The position numbers and the translations under genes were made by a program. From JAOEGB01 sp041262585 (GTDB lineage Bacteria; Actinomycetota; Actinomycetes; Streptosporangiales; Streptosporangiaceae): a DNA stretch of 64,000 nt. Below, piece after piece: positions 14,747 to 25,233 of the stretch. The notes under the pieces were generated by a model. The model did not search any database and was not told the origin of the DNA. It saw only the letters and a list, made by a program, of their open reading frames with translations. Location: contig NZ_JBGCBZ010000005.1 in NCBI RefSeq assembly GCF_041262585.1, positions 248,001 through 312,000 of the forward strand. Direction: 5' to 3'. The stretch's first letter is position 1. Every line of letters starts with the position of its first letter.

Positions 14747-16351
14747 GTGACCCACGACGTGATCAACCAGGTACCCCCGCTGATCGGGCACGACGTCTCA
14801 GGTGACCGCGCGCTGCTCGACGGGATGGCCCGGGAGGGCGCGGACTGGGCCACGGGAGAGCTCCACCAGCTGGGCCTGCTGGCCGGATCGGCGAAGGCGC
14901 AGGAGTGGGGGCGGCTCGCCAACGACCACCCGCCGGTGCTGCGGACGCACGACCGTTACGGCCACCGGATCGACGAGGTCGAGTTCCACCCGGCCTGGCA
15001 CGAGCTGATGGCCGTCGCGGTCGAGTGCGGCCTGCACGCCTCGCCGTGGACCTCCGCCCGGCCCGGCGCCCATGTGGCGCGGGCGGCCAAGTTCTTCACC
15101 TGGTCCCAGGTCGAGGCCGGGCACGGATGCCCGATCTCGATGACGTACGCCGCCGTGGCCGCCCTCCGGCATTCCCCGGCGCTCAGGTCGGAGTGGGAGC
15201 CGCTCCTCGCCTCGCGGACCTATGACTTCGGGCTCAGGCCCGCCCACGACAAGCGCGGGGTGCTCGCGGGGATGGCGATGACCGAGAAGCAGGGCGGCTC
15301 AGACGTCCGCGCCAACACCACCAGGGCGGAGCCGCTCGCCGACGGGAGCTTCGCCCTGACCGGGCACAAGTGGTTCAACTCCGCCCCCATGTGCGACGTG
15401 TTCCTCGTGCTGGCCCAGGCCCCCGGCGGCCTGTCGTGCTTCCTGCTGCCCCGCGTGCTGCCGGACGGCTCCCGCAACGCGATGCGGCTGGTCCGGCTCA
15501 AGGAGAAGCTGGGCAACCGGTCGAACGCCTCCGCCGAGGTGGAGTACGACGGCGCCGTGGCGTACCTCGTCGGCGAGGAGGGGCGGGGCGTGCGGACGAT
15601 CATCGAGATGGTCAACATGACCCGGCTCGACTGCGTGATCGGCTCCGCCGCCGGCATGCGGCACGGCCTGGTCCAGGCGCTCCACCACGCCCGGCACCGC
15701 AAGGCCTTCGGCAAGAAGCTGATCGAGCAGCCGCTGATGCGGAACGTGCTGGCCGATCTGGCGCTGGAGTCCGAGGCGGCGACCACGCTGATGCTGCGCC
15801 TGGCCGGGGCGACCGACCGGGCGGTGCGCGGCGACGCCGCCGAGGGCCTGTTCCGCCGTACGGCTCTCGCGGCCTCGAAGTACTGGGTGTGCAAGCGTGC
15901 CCCCGTCCACGCGGCCGAGTCGCTGGAGTGCCTGGGCGGCAACGGGTACGTCGAGGAGTCGCAGATGCCGCGGCTGTTCCGGGAGTCGCCGCTGAACGGC
16001 ATCTGGGAGGGCTCGGGCAACGTGGCCGCGCTCGACCTGATGCGGGCCCTCGCGCGGGAGCCCGAGGCGCTGGAGGCGTTCTTCGCCGAGGTGGCGCTGG
16101 CCGGCGACCCCCGTGTGAGCGAGGCGTCCGAGCGGGTGCTCAAGACCGTCGCCTCCGCCGGTGAGGCCGACGCCCGCCGCGTCGCCGAGGAGATGGCCGT
16201 CGTCCTCCAGGCGTCCCTGCTCGTACGGCACGCGCCCCCGGCCGTGTCCGACGCGTTCTGCGCCTCCCGCCTCTCCGGCGACTGGGGCCGGTCGTTCGGC
16301 ACCCTGCCCGGCGGCCTGGACCTGGACGCCGTCATCGAGCGGGCCCTGTAG
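14747..16351 (+). CDS. AidB-like acyl-CoA dehydrogenase family protein
   Basis: A 534-residue flavoprotein of the AidB branch of acyl-CoA dehydrogenases (E. coli AidB is 541 residues). Visible features are the FAD-contact MAMTEKQGGSDVRANTT, HKWFNSAPMCDVFLVLAQ, the helical R-rich HARHRKAFGKKLIEQPLM, and the C-terminal CLGGNGYVEESQMPRLFRE and GIWEGSGNV. AidB binds FAD and DNA and is part of the alkylation response in enterobacteria, but isovaleryl-CoA activity is weak and the role in actinobacteria is unsettled. The start GTG 14747 follows AGGAGG (14735-14740) at 6 bases. It stands alone before the guanidine riboswitch. Confidence 0.88.
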   Translation: MTHDVINQVPPLIGHDVSGDRALLDGMAREGADWATGELHQLGLLAGSAKAQEWGRLANDHPPVLRTHDRYGHRIDEVEFHPAWHELMAVAVECGLHASPWTSARPGAHVARAAKFFTWSQVEAGHGCPISMTYAAVAALRHSPALRSEWEPLLASRTYDFGLRPAHDKRGVLAGMAMTEKQGGSDVRANTTRAEPLADGSFALTGHKWFNSAPMCDVFLVLAQAPGGLSCFLLPRVLPDGSRNAMRLVRLKEKLGNRSNASAEVEYDGAVAYLVGEEGRGVRTIIEMVNMTRLDCVIGSAAGMRHGLVQALHHARHRKAFGKKLIEQPLMRNVLADLALESEAATTLMLRLAGATDRAVRGDAAEGLFRRTALAASKYWVCKRAPVHAAESLECLGGNGYVEESQMPRLFRESPLNGIWEGSGNVAALDLMRALAREPEALEAFFAEVALAGDPRVSEASERVLKTVASAGEADARRVAEEMAVVLQASLLVRHAPPAVSDAFCASRLSGDWGRSFGTLPGGLDLDAVIERAL

Positions 16352-16449
16352 GGGTCATGCGCAGGGGTCACGGGACGGCTACATGCCGTTAATCGAGCGG
16401 AAACAGAGCGCCGGTGTCATGAAGGGGACCCACCGGCCGACGGTGGGGC

Positions 16450-16533
16450 GCACCTAGGGTTCCGTTCGGCTGGTCCAAGAGGTGCAGGCGGCTCGCGTGA
16501 GCCGTTCCACGGCGGGACAAAAGCCCGGGAGGC
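16450..16533 (+). promoter_or_regulatory. Guanidine-I (ykkC) riboswitch
   Basis: The conserved blocks appear in order: ACCTAGGGTTCCG (16452-16464), CTGGTCCAAGAGGTGCA (about 16469-16486), a variable hairpin (GGCGGCTCGCGTGAGCCG region), and ACGGCGGGACAAAAGCCCGG then GAGGC (16509-16533). These match the ykkC subtype 1 aptamer, which binds guanidinium and turns genes on. Two mutually exclusive hairpins follow. GAGGCA (16529-16534) can pair with TGCCTC (16541-16546), or GCCTC (16542-16546) with GAGGC (16554-16558). This gives a possible switch just before the GAGGAG ribosome site. Confidence 0.9.
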
Positions 16534-16578
16534 AAGTCATTGCCTCTGCGCATGAGGCTTCCCCATTGAGGAGTGCCC

Positions 16579-17698
16579 GTGGGACACCTTCACCACAACT
16601 ACGGTCCCGAGGCGAGATACGCCGTCGAGCGTGAGGCCGAGCTGCCCACCACCATGCACCAGCGTGAGATCGAGCGCGGCCTGGAGCTGGGCCTGCAGGG
16701 AGCCGACTCGATCGTCGATCGGACGATCCCGACGTTCTCGCGGGGCGAGCTGCCGCACTTCGCGGGGATCAACACCTTCCTCAAGGCTCCGTACGTCGAG
16801 GACGTGCGGCGCTGCGGGGAGTACGACGTCGCCGTGCTCGGCGCGCCCTTCGACGGCGGCACGACCTACCGCTCGGGGACCCGGTTCGGGCCGCAGGGCA
16901 TCCGCAAGATCTCCGCTCTCTATGGCCCGTACAGCTTCGAGCTGGGCGTGGACCTCCGGGAGTCCATCACCATCTGCGACCTGGGCGACATCTTCACGAT
17001 CCCGGCGAACATCGAGAAGACGTTCGACCAGATCAGCAAGGGCGTCTCGCACGTCTTCGAGAGCGGCGCCTTCCCCGTGGTCCTGGGCGGGGACCACTCC
17101 ATCGGCTACCCGACTGTCCGGGGCATCGCCGAGCACGTTTCCGGAAATGTCGGCATCATTCACTTCGATCGGCACGTCGACACCCAGGAGACGGACCTCG
17201 ACGAGCGGATGCACACGACGCCGTGGTTCCACGCCACGGACATCCCGAACGTGCCGGCCAAGAACCTCGTCCAGATCGGTATCGGCGGCTGGCAGGCCCC
17301 GCGTCCCGGCGTGAAGGTCGGCCGGGAGCGCGGCACCACCATCATGACGGTCACCGACTGCGTCGAGATGGGCATCGAGGCCGCCGCCGAGCGGGCCCTG
17401 GAGGTCGCCTGGGACGGCGCCGAGGCCGTCTGGCTGTCGTTCGACGTGGACTGCCTCGACGCCGCCTTCGTTCCGGGCACCGGCTGGCCCGAGCCCGGCG
17501 GGTTCCTCCCCCGCGAGGTCCTCAAGTTCATCCAGCTCATCGCCGACGCCCGGCCGCTCGCCGGGATCGAGGTCGTCGAGTGCTCCCCGCCGTACGACAA
17601 CGCGGAGATCACCTCGCTCATCGCCACCCGTGTGATCTGCGACACCCTCGGGTGCCTCGTCCGCGCGGGTCACCTCCCCAAGAAGAAGGGGGTGGCGT
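16579..17698 (+). CDS. gdmH: Ureohydrolase, probable guanidine hydrolase
   Basis: A 373-residue arginase/agmatinase-fold enzyme (stop TGA 17698-17700). All binuclear metal ligands are present: H173 (GGDHS), D197/H199/D201 (FDRHVD) and D289/D291 (FDVDCLD). The usual DAHxD motif is DRHVD here. The N-terminus is about 50 residues longer than agmatinase, as in nickel-dependent guanidine hydrolases. With a guanidine-I riboswitch upstream and an importer downstream, hydrolysis of guanidine to urea and ammonia is the likely reaction. GTG 16579 is preferred (GAGGAG at 16568-16573); GTG 16573 overlaps that site. No nickel chaperones are nearby, and agmatinase is the alternative. Confidence 0.8.
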
Positions 17699-17699
17699 G

Positions 17700-18707
17700 A
17701 TGTCACGCCGTTTACCGCCCACTGTCTGGCACGCCGCCGTCTCCGTCGTCCTGCTGATCTCCGTCGTCACCGCCTGCGCCTCGCCCGAGCAGGCCGGCAC
17801 GGGATCCGCCGGCGGCGGGACGAGGATCACGCTCGGCTTCAGCGCCTGGCCCGGCTGGCTCCCCTGGCAGGTCGCCGAGGAGGAGGGCCTGTTCAAGAAG
17901 AACGGCGTGGACGTCGAGCTGAAGTACTTCGACAGCTACACCGACTCGCTGAACGCGCTGGCCACCGGGAAGATCGACGCCAACAGCCAGACGTTGAACG
18001 ACACGCTCGCGTCGGTCGCCGGTGGCGCGAAGCAGAGCATCGTGCTGGTCAACGACAACTCGACCGGCAACGACCAGATCATCGCCCGCCCCGGGATCTC
18101 CTCGCTCGCCGACCTGAAGGGCAAGACGGTCGCGGCGGAGCAGGGGACGGTGGACCACTACCTGCTCCTGCTGGCGCTGGAGAAGGCGGGGCTGACCGAG
18201 GCCGACGTCAAGTTCCAGCCGCTGGCGACCGACGCGGCCGCGGCGGCCTTCGTCTCGGGCCAGGTCGACGCCGTGGGCGTGTTCGCGCCGTTCACCACCA
18301 CCGCCCTTAAGCTGAAGGGCAGCCGGGCCATCGCCACCTCGACCGACTTCCCCGGGGCCATCCCCGACCACCTGGTGGTCACCCGCGACCTGATCAGCCG
18401 GGACGCGAAAGCCGTACAGGCCCTGGTGAAGACCTGGTTCGACACGACCGCGTGGATCGCCGCGAACCGGCCGAAGGCCATGGAAATCATGGCGAAGCGG
18501 GACGGGGTGGGCGTTCCCGACTACGAGTCGTACGACAAGGGCACGACGGTCTTCTCGCTGGAGCAGAACCGTCAGGCCTTCGGCGGGGACCTGGCGAACC
18601 AGGCCAAACGGATCTCCGACTTCCTGGTCTCCACGAAGCTGGTGGACTCCGCACCGCCCCTGGACGGCCTCATCGCCCCCCAGTTCGTCCAGGGAGTCCA
18701 GCCATGA
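17700..18707 (+). CDS. ABC transporter substrate-binding lipoprotein (probable guanidine importer)
   Basis: A 335-residue periplasmic-binding-fold lipoprotein of the SsuA/NMT1/THI5-like class. The signal peptide ends in a lipobox with acceptor C26 (VVTAC). The mature part begins TRITLGFSAWPGWLPWQVAEEEGLFKKNGVDVEL, typical of nitrate/taurine/thiamine-precursor binding proteins, here quoted by its first residues TRITLGFSAWPGW. Its ATG overlaps the upstream stop as TGATG (17698-17702), so it is translationally coupled to the hydrolase. Guanidine or a guanidino compound is inferred as ligand from the riboswitch. The permease gene is separated from it by repeat array A3. Confidence 0.85.
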   Translation: MSRRLPPTVWHAAVSVVLLISVVTACASPEQAGTGSAGGGTRITLGFSAWPGWLPWQVAEEEGLFKKNGVDVELKYFDSYTDSLNALATGKIDANSQTLNDTLASVAGGAKQSIVLVNDNSTGNDQIIARPGISSLADLKGKTVAAEQGTVDHYLLLLALEKAGLTEADVKFQPLATDAAAAAFVSGQVDAVGVFAPFTTTALKLKGSRAIATSTDFPGAIPDHLVVTRDLISRDAKAVQALVKTWFDTTAWIAANRPKAMEIMAKRDGVGVPDYESYDKGTTVFSLEQNRQAFGGDLANQAKRISDFLVSTKLVDSAPPLDGLIAPQFVQGVQP

Positions 18708-18718
18708 CCCCCCTCCGC

Positions 18719-18840
18719 CGTGATCATGCACGGGTTCCCGGGGACCCGTCCTCACCTGCCCCTCCCCCGGTCGTGATCATGCACGGATTCCCGGTCATGC
18801 CCTCCCACCAGGCGTCGCGTGGATGATGATCATGCAATCG
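18719..18840 (+). repeat. 53-bp-period repeat array A3 (three forward units) inside the ABC operon
   Basis: Unit starts are 18719, 18772 and 18825, exactly 53 bp apart: CGTGATCATGCACGGGTTCC, CGTGATCATGCACGGATTCC, then the degenerate GATGATCATGCAATC. The array occupies the gap between the binding-protein stop and the permease start. The last unit contributes the tandem ATG codons (18823, 18826, 18832) available for the permease. The linker ACCTGCCCCTCCC matches array A2. Confidence 0.85.
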
Positions 18841-19680
18841 GTATCGGAGAACACGATCGCGCCACCTGACGGCCGCCCGGCGGCCCCTCCGCCGCCCCCG
18901 GCCCGCGTCAGGCTCCTCACCACCTCGGTGTCCCCGCGTACGGCCTGGCTCCTGCGGGCGCTGTCGATCCTGGGTCCGCTGGCCGCATGGTGGGCGCTGA
19001 GCGCGGGCGGCGTGGTCGACCCCACGTTCCTGCCGTCACCCTCGGCGGTCTGGACGGCCGGCGTGACCATGGCGCAGAGCGGCGACCTGCCGTCCGACCT
19101 GCTGGCGAGCCTGGGCCGGATCGGCGCCGGCTTCGGCCTGGCCGTGCTCATCTCGGTGCCCGTGGGGTTCGCCATGGGGACCCTGGGCTGGGCCCAGCCG
19201 CTGTTCGAACCCGTCATCGGTATCCTGCGCTACCTGCCGGCCTCGGCGTTCATCCCCCTGTTGATCATCTGGCTGGGCATCGGCGAGCCGTCCAAGATCG
19301 CGCTGCTCGTCCTCGGCGTGGTGTTCTTCAACACGCTGATGACCGCCGACGCCGTGCGGCAGGTGCCCTACCGGCTGCTGGAGGTGTCGGCGACGCTCGG
19401 GGCGTCGCGTCTCAGGGTGGCCTCGCGGGTGGTCCTGCCGTACGCGCTGCCCGGGATCATCGACGCCATGCGGGTCAACGCGGCCGCCGCGTGGAACTTC
19501 GTGGTGGTCGCCGAACTGGTCGCGGCCACGTCGGGCCTCGGCTACCGGATCACCCGGGCGCAGCGGTTCCTGCAGACCGACCGGATCTTCGCGATCCTCG
19601 TCGTCATCGGACTGATCGGGCTCACTATCGACATCACGCTGCGCCTGCTCCGCTCGCGCGTCGGGCGGTGGACGCAATGA
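18823..19680 (+). CDS. ABC transporter permease (SsuC/TauC type)
   Basis: A 285-residue inner-membrane permease with about six transmembrane segments. The cytoplasmic EAA loop for ATPase contact is visible as LEVSATLGASRLRVASRVVLPYALPGI (around residues 185-212). The first 30 residues are Pro-rich and poorly conserved. Starts at ATG 18823, 18826 and 18832 all lie in the last unit of repeat array A3, so the true start is uncertain and may be one of the later codons. The stop overlaps the ATPase start as ATGA (19677-19680). It would form the channel of the riboswitch-controlled importer. Confidence 0.87.
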   Translation: MMIMQSVSENTIAPPDGRPAAPPPPPARVRLLTTSVSPRTAWLLRALSILGPLAAWWALSAGGVVDPTFLPSPSAVWTAGVTMAQSGDLPSDLLASLGRIGAGFGLAVLISVPVGFAMGTLGWAQPLFEPVIGILRYLPASAFIPLLIIWLGIGEPSKIALLVLGVVFFNTLMTADAVRQVPYRLLEVSATLGASRLRVASRVVLPYALPGIIDAMRVNAAAAWNFVVVAELVAATSGLGYRITRAQRFLQTDRIFAILVVIGLIGLTIDITLRLLRSRVGRWTQ

Positions 19681-20552
19681 CGTCCTCGATTCCCACGGCC
19701 GGGCTCCGGATCGAGGGGCTGACCAAGGAGTTCACGGCGGGCAGGCCGGTGCTCCAGGACGTCGACCTGGCGGTCGCCCCGGGCGAGTTCGTCTGCGTCG
19801 TCGGGGCGAGCGGATCGGGTAAGTCGACCCTGCTGTGCCTCATCGCCGGCCTCTCCCGCCCTACGGCCGGGCGGGTGCTGCTGGACGGCCACGAGGTCGC
19901 CGGGCCGGGTCCGGACCGCGGCATGGTCTTCCAGACCGCCTCCCTGTTCCCGTGGCGGGACGTGGCGCACAACGTGGCGTTCGGCCTGGAGGCGCTGGGC
20001 GTGCCGCGCGGGCGGCGCCAGGAGCGCGTCCGGTGGCTGCTGGACGAGGTCGGCCTCGGGCACCTCGCGACGGTGCTCCCCGGCCGCCTCTCCGGCGGGC
20101 AGCAGCAGCGGGTGTCGATCGCCCGGGCGCTCGCCTGCTCCCCCCGCGTCCTGCTGCTCGACGAGCCGTTCGGGGCGCTGGACGTGCAGACGAAGGAGGA
20201 CATGCAGCTGTTCATCCGGCAGGTGTGGCAGGACGTCGGCACAGACCCGCTGACGGCCCCGCTGACGGCCCCTCTGGCGGCTGGGGAGGCGCCGCACGCG
20301 CCCGCGGACCCGGCCCACCGCTCCACGATCGTCATGGTGACCCACGACGTCGAGGAGGCCGTGTTCCTCGGGCAGCGGGTGCTCGTGCTGTCCAGCGACC
20401 CCGGCCGGATAAGCCAGGACATCGCGGTGAACCTGCCGGAGCCGCGGTCGCTGGAGATGAAGCGCACCCCCGAGTTCCTCGAACTCAAGGCCGCCGTGGA
20501 GGACCTGGTCCGGGCCGAGCACCGCGCTCACCAGGCGCGTACGGCATCGTGA
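19677..20552 (+). CDS. ABC transporter ATP-binding protein (SsuB/TauB type)
   Basis: A 291-residue ATPase with Walker A GASGSGKST, Q-loop FQTASLFPWRDV, signature LSGGQQQR, Walker B VLLLDEPFGALD and switch histidine VTHDVEEAV. It belongs to the nitrate/sulfonate/taurine class, matching its permease and binding protein. A Pro/Ala-rich insertion of about 25 residues (DPLTAPLTAPLAAG) interrupts the segment between Walker B and the H-loop; it is encoded by short direct repeats and may be dispensable. The start overlaps the permease stop (ATGA). The stop TGA (20550-20552) lies in a degenerate repeat core that begins array A4. Confidence 0.92.
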   Translation: MTSSIPTAGLRIEGLTKEFTAGRPVLQDVDLAVAPGEFVCVVGASGSGKSTLLCLIAGLSRPTAGRVLLDGHEVAGPGPDRGMVFQTASLFPWRDVAHNVAFGLEALGVPRGRRQERVRWLLDEVGLGHLATVLPGRLSGGQQQRVSIARALACSPRVLLLDEPFGALDVQTKEDMQLFIRQVWQDVGTDPLTAPLTAPLAAGEAPHAPADPAHRSTIVMVTHDVEEAVFLGQRVLVLSSDPGRISQDIAVNLPEPRSLEMKRTPEFLELKAAVEDLVRAEHRAHQARTAS

Positions 20553-20683
20553 TCGCGCCGCCCAGTGCATGATCACGTACGGCGAAGCCGCAGGCAGGCG
20601 GGGATGTTCGGGAAAGTGCGCATGATCACGGCATGGGAGTAGGCAGGTCGCGAGGCATGCACGGGAACCCGTGCATGATCACG
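20548..20683. repeat. 53-bp-period repeat array A4 (reverse units)
   Basis: A degenerate forward core CGTGATCGCG (20548) contains the ATPase stop codon. Three reverse units end at 20577, 20630 and 20683, exactly 53 bp apart. The reverse units read GTGCATGATCACG, GCGCATGATCACG and GTGCATGATCACG, preceded by GGGAAAG or GGGAACCC. The array fills the end of the guanidine operon. The remaining 20684-20773 segment carries the osmC promoter. Confidence 0.85.
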
Positions 20684-20773
20684 GCGGTGGAGCGGGGCGC
20701 CGGTTTCCCGTCCGGTGCGGCGGCGGCGTTAAGGTCACTGATGGATAAGACTCACGACTGAAGGGACATCGCC

Positions 20774-21202
20774 ATGGCGACCACCCGTACCGCGACGACC
20801 CAGTGGAAGGGCGCGCTCCTCGACGGCTCCGGCACCGTCTCGCTGAACAGCTCCGGCGTCGGCACCTTCGACGTCTCCTGGCCTTCGCGAGCCGAGCAGG
20901 CGAACGGCAAGACGAGCCCGGAGGAGCTCATCGCCGCGGCTCACTCGTCGTGCTTCTCGATGGCGCTGTCGCACGGCCTGGCCCAGGCCGGGACGCCGCC
21001 GCAGTCCGTCGAGACCAAGGCCGACGTGACCTTCCAGCCCGGTGAGGGCATCACCGGGATCGTCCTGTCGGTCCGCGCCCAGGTGCCCGGCATCTCCGCC
21101 GAGGACTTCCAGCAGGCGGCCCAGACGGCCAAGGCCAACTGCCCGGTCAGCAAGGCCCTGGCCGGCACCACCATCACGCTGAACGCCGAGCTCGTCGGCT
21201 GA
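20774..21202 (+). CDS. osmC: OsmC-family peroxiredoxin
   Basis: A 142-residue OsmC/Ohr-fold thiol peroxidase that reduces organic hydroperoxides. The two redox cysteines are in AAHSSCFSMALSHGL (about C60) and AKANCPVSKAL (about C125). The catalytic Arg/Glu segment lies in the N-terminal half, where EELIAAAHSSC is typical of OsmC rather than Ohr. The start ATG at 20774 follows AAGGGA at 8 bases. It is monocistronic, between repeat array A4 and a strong terminator. Osmotic or envelope-stress induction is known for relatives but not shown here. Confidence 0.9.
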   Translation: MATTRTATTQWKGALLDGSGTVSLNSSGVGTFDVSWPSRAEQANGKTSPEELIAAAHSSCFSMALSHGLAQAGTPPQSVETKADVTFQPGEGITGIVLSVRAQVPGISAEDFQQAAQTAKANCPVSKALAGTTITLNAELVG

Positions 21203-21214
21203 CCGACCACCAAG

Positions 21215-21253
21215 GCCCCCGTCCGGACCAGTCCCATCGTTCCGGTCGGGGGC
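21215..21253 (+). terminator. Terminator after osmC
   Basis: GCCCCCGTCCGGA (21215-21227) pairs with TCCGGTCGGGGGC (21241-21253) through a 13-nt loop, with one T-T mismatch. It starts 12 bp after the osmC stop. A weak T/C-rich stretch follows. Confidence 0.75.
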
Positions 21254-21328
21254 TCTCACTTCTCCCGCCCGTTACGGGCGAATCTTCCTTGGTGCGCGAT
21301 TGGCCGCGGGAGAGGAGAATGAGGTTAC

Positions 21329-23459
<2,131 letters not shown>

Positions 23460-23464
<5 letters not shown>

Positions 23465-23665
23465 TCACCCCGCCTCCTGGGGTGTGATCATGCACAGGTT
23501 CCCAGGTCGGCACCGTGACCTGCGCGACAACCGCACGTGATCATGCACGTGAATCGTCCGCGCATGATCACGTACGAATATGCGCAGCCTGGGAGGGTCG
23601 CCGGGAATCCGTGCATGATCACGCTGCCGGGGACCAGGCACGCCGTGAACCTGTGCATGATCACG
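23460..23665. repeat. 53-bp-period repeat array A5 (forward, inverted pair, reverse)
   Basis: A degenerate forward core at 23460 contains the glgX stop codon. Forward units begin at 23483 and 23536 (53 bp). Reverse units end at 23572, 23623 and 23665 (51 and 42 bp). The central pair 23536-23546 and 23562-23572 is an 11-bp perfect inverted repeat with a 15-nt loop. The array lies between convergent genes glgX and the aldehyde dehydrogenase, so its hairpin could terminate both transcripts. Confidence 0.85.
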
Positions 23666-23672
23666 CCGGGGT

Positions 23673-25148
23673 TCAGGTTTGGATGATGGCCGCCTTCTCG
23701 CGTGTGTAGGCCAGGACGGCGTCGTGGCCGTAGCCGCTGTCCTTCACGCCCCCGAAGGGCAGCCCGGGAGGCATCTGGCGGAAGGTGTTCACCCACACCG
23801 TGCCGCTCTGCAGGTCGCGGACGAACCGCTGCGCCCGCCCCAGGTCGCGGGTCCACAGCCCGGCGGCCAGGCCGTACGGCGAGTCGTTGGCGATGGCGAG
23901 CGCCTCGTCGTCGGTCTCGAACGGCAGGGCCACGGCTACCGGCCCGAAGATCTCCTCCTGGCAGACGCGCAGCGAGTTGTCGGCCGTCGTGAGGAGCGTC
24001 GGCTCGACCCAGTAGCCGCCGGGCATCGAGGGCACGACCTCGGCCCCCGACCGGCCGCCGAAGACCCGCTCGGCGCCCTCCTTCTCGGCGATCTCCAGGT
24101 AGCCGGTGACCCGCTCGAACTGTCCCTCCGAGACGATCGGGCCCATCGTGGTGGCCATGTCGAGCGGGTCGGCGAGCGTCATGCCGCCGGCGATGGCGGT
24201 GATCCGGCCGATCATCTCGTCCCAGACCGAGCGGTGGATCAGGATGCGAGATCCGGCGACGCAGACCTGTCCCGCGTTGCCGGTGAAGATCGAGTTGACC
24301 GTGACGCCCTGCGCGGCGGCGTCCAGGTCGGCGTCCGGAAAGACGATGTTGGGCGACTTGCCGCCGAGCTCGAACGTCAGCGGCTTGAGCGCGTCCGCCG
24401 AGGCCCGGGTGATGACCTGGCCTGTCTGGGTCGAGCCGGTGAGGCTGATCTTGTTGACGCCGCGGTGCCGCACGAGCGCGTCGCCCACCTCCTCGCCGAG
24501 GCCGCTGACGATGTTGAGGACGCCCGGCGGCAGCACACCGGCCAGCAATTCGCCCAGCCGCAGCACGGACGCGGACGCCTGCTCGGCCGGCTTGATGATT
24601 ACCGTGTTCCCCGCCGCCAGCGCGTACGCCGCCTTGGCGGAGAACGTCGAGATCGGCGAGTTCCACGGGATGATCCCCAGCACCACGCCGTACGGCTCCC
24701 GCCGGGTGAAGCCCCACGAGTCGGGGCCGAGGATGACGCTCTCCCCCTTGACGGCGTCGATGACCTCGCCCGCGGCGATCTGCCACAGATAGGTCATCCC
24801 CGGGAGGTCCCTCCTCAGGGTGTCGCGGATGATCCGCCCGTTGTCACGGGTCTCGATCCGAGCCAGCTCCTCCGCGTGCCGGGTGAAGACGTCGGCCACC
24901 GCGCGCAGGAAGTGGCCGCGGCCGAGGGCGGGCATCCCCGCCCATCCCGGGAGGGCCTCTCGGGCGGCGAGCACCGCCGCGTCGGCGTCGGGAGCGCCGC
25001 TCGCCGGGACGCGGGCCCACACCTCGCCGGTCGCCGGGTTGACCGAGTCGAGCGTGCGCCCGTCCGCGGCGGCCACCAGCTCGCCGCCGATGAGATTGCG
25101 GAACTCTTCACGCGACTCCGCGATGCTGCCGGTGATGCCTTCGGACAT
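23673..25148 (-). CDS. Aldehyde dehydrogenase
   Basis: A 491-residue NAD(P)-dependent aldehyde dehydrogenase. Catalytic cysteine C296 is in NAGQVCVAGSR and the general base E260 in LTFELGGKSP. The dinucleotide segment is GIIPWNSPISTFSAKAAYALAAGN with the IIKPAEQ motif. The C-terminal KDSGYGHDAVLAYTREKA is typical of the betaine/aromatic-aldehyde-like branch, but the substrate cannot be read from sequence. It is convergent with glgX and divergent from nothing immediate; the start ATG 25148 lies 86 bp from the end of the DNA-ligase gene, so it could share that transcript. Confidence 0.92.
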   Translation of the reverse strand: MSEGITGSIAESREEFRNLIGGELVAAADGRTLDSVNPATGEVWARVPASGAPDADAAVLAAREALPGWAGMPALGRGHFLRAVADVFTRHAEELARIETRDNGRIIRDTLRRDLPGMTYLWQIAAGEVIDAVKGESVILGPDSWGFTRREPYGVVLGIIPWNSPISTFSAKAAYALAAGNTVIIKPAEQASASVLRLGELLAGVLPPGVLNIVSGLGEEVGDALVRHRGVNKISLTGSTQTGQVITRASADALKPLTFELGGKSPNIVFPDADLDAAAQGVTVNSIFTGNAGQVCVAGSRILIHRSVWDEMIGRITAIAGGMTLADPLDMATTMGPIVSEGQFERVTGYLEIAEKEGAERVFGGRSGAEVVPSMPGGYWVEPTLLTTADNSLRVCQEEIFGPVAVALPFETDDEALAIANDSPYGLAAGLWTRDLGRAQRFVRDLQSGTVWVNTFRQMPPGLPFGGVKDSGYGHDAVLAYTREKAAIIQT

Positions 25149-25233
25149 GCCTGCACTCCCGCGTCAGCCGTACGGAACGAGACCGTTACGGGGACCAAGC
25201 GTACGCTTGCTCGGCCCGCGAGGCCATCCGCAC

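Noticed and set aside
20246..20320. Frameshift in the ABC ATPase
   Set aside because: The Pro/Ala-rich insertion keeps the frame and all ATPase motifs are intact on both sides.
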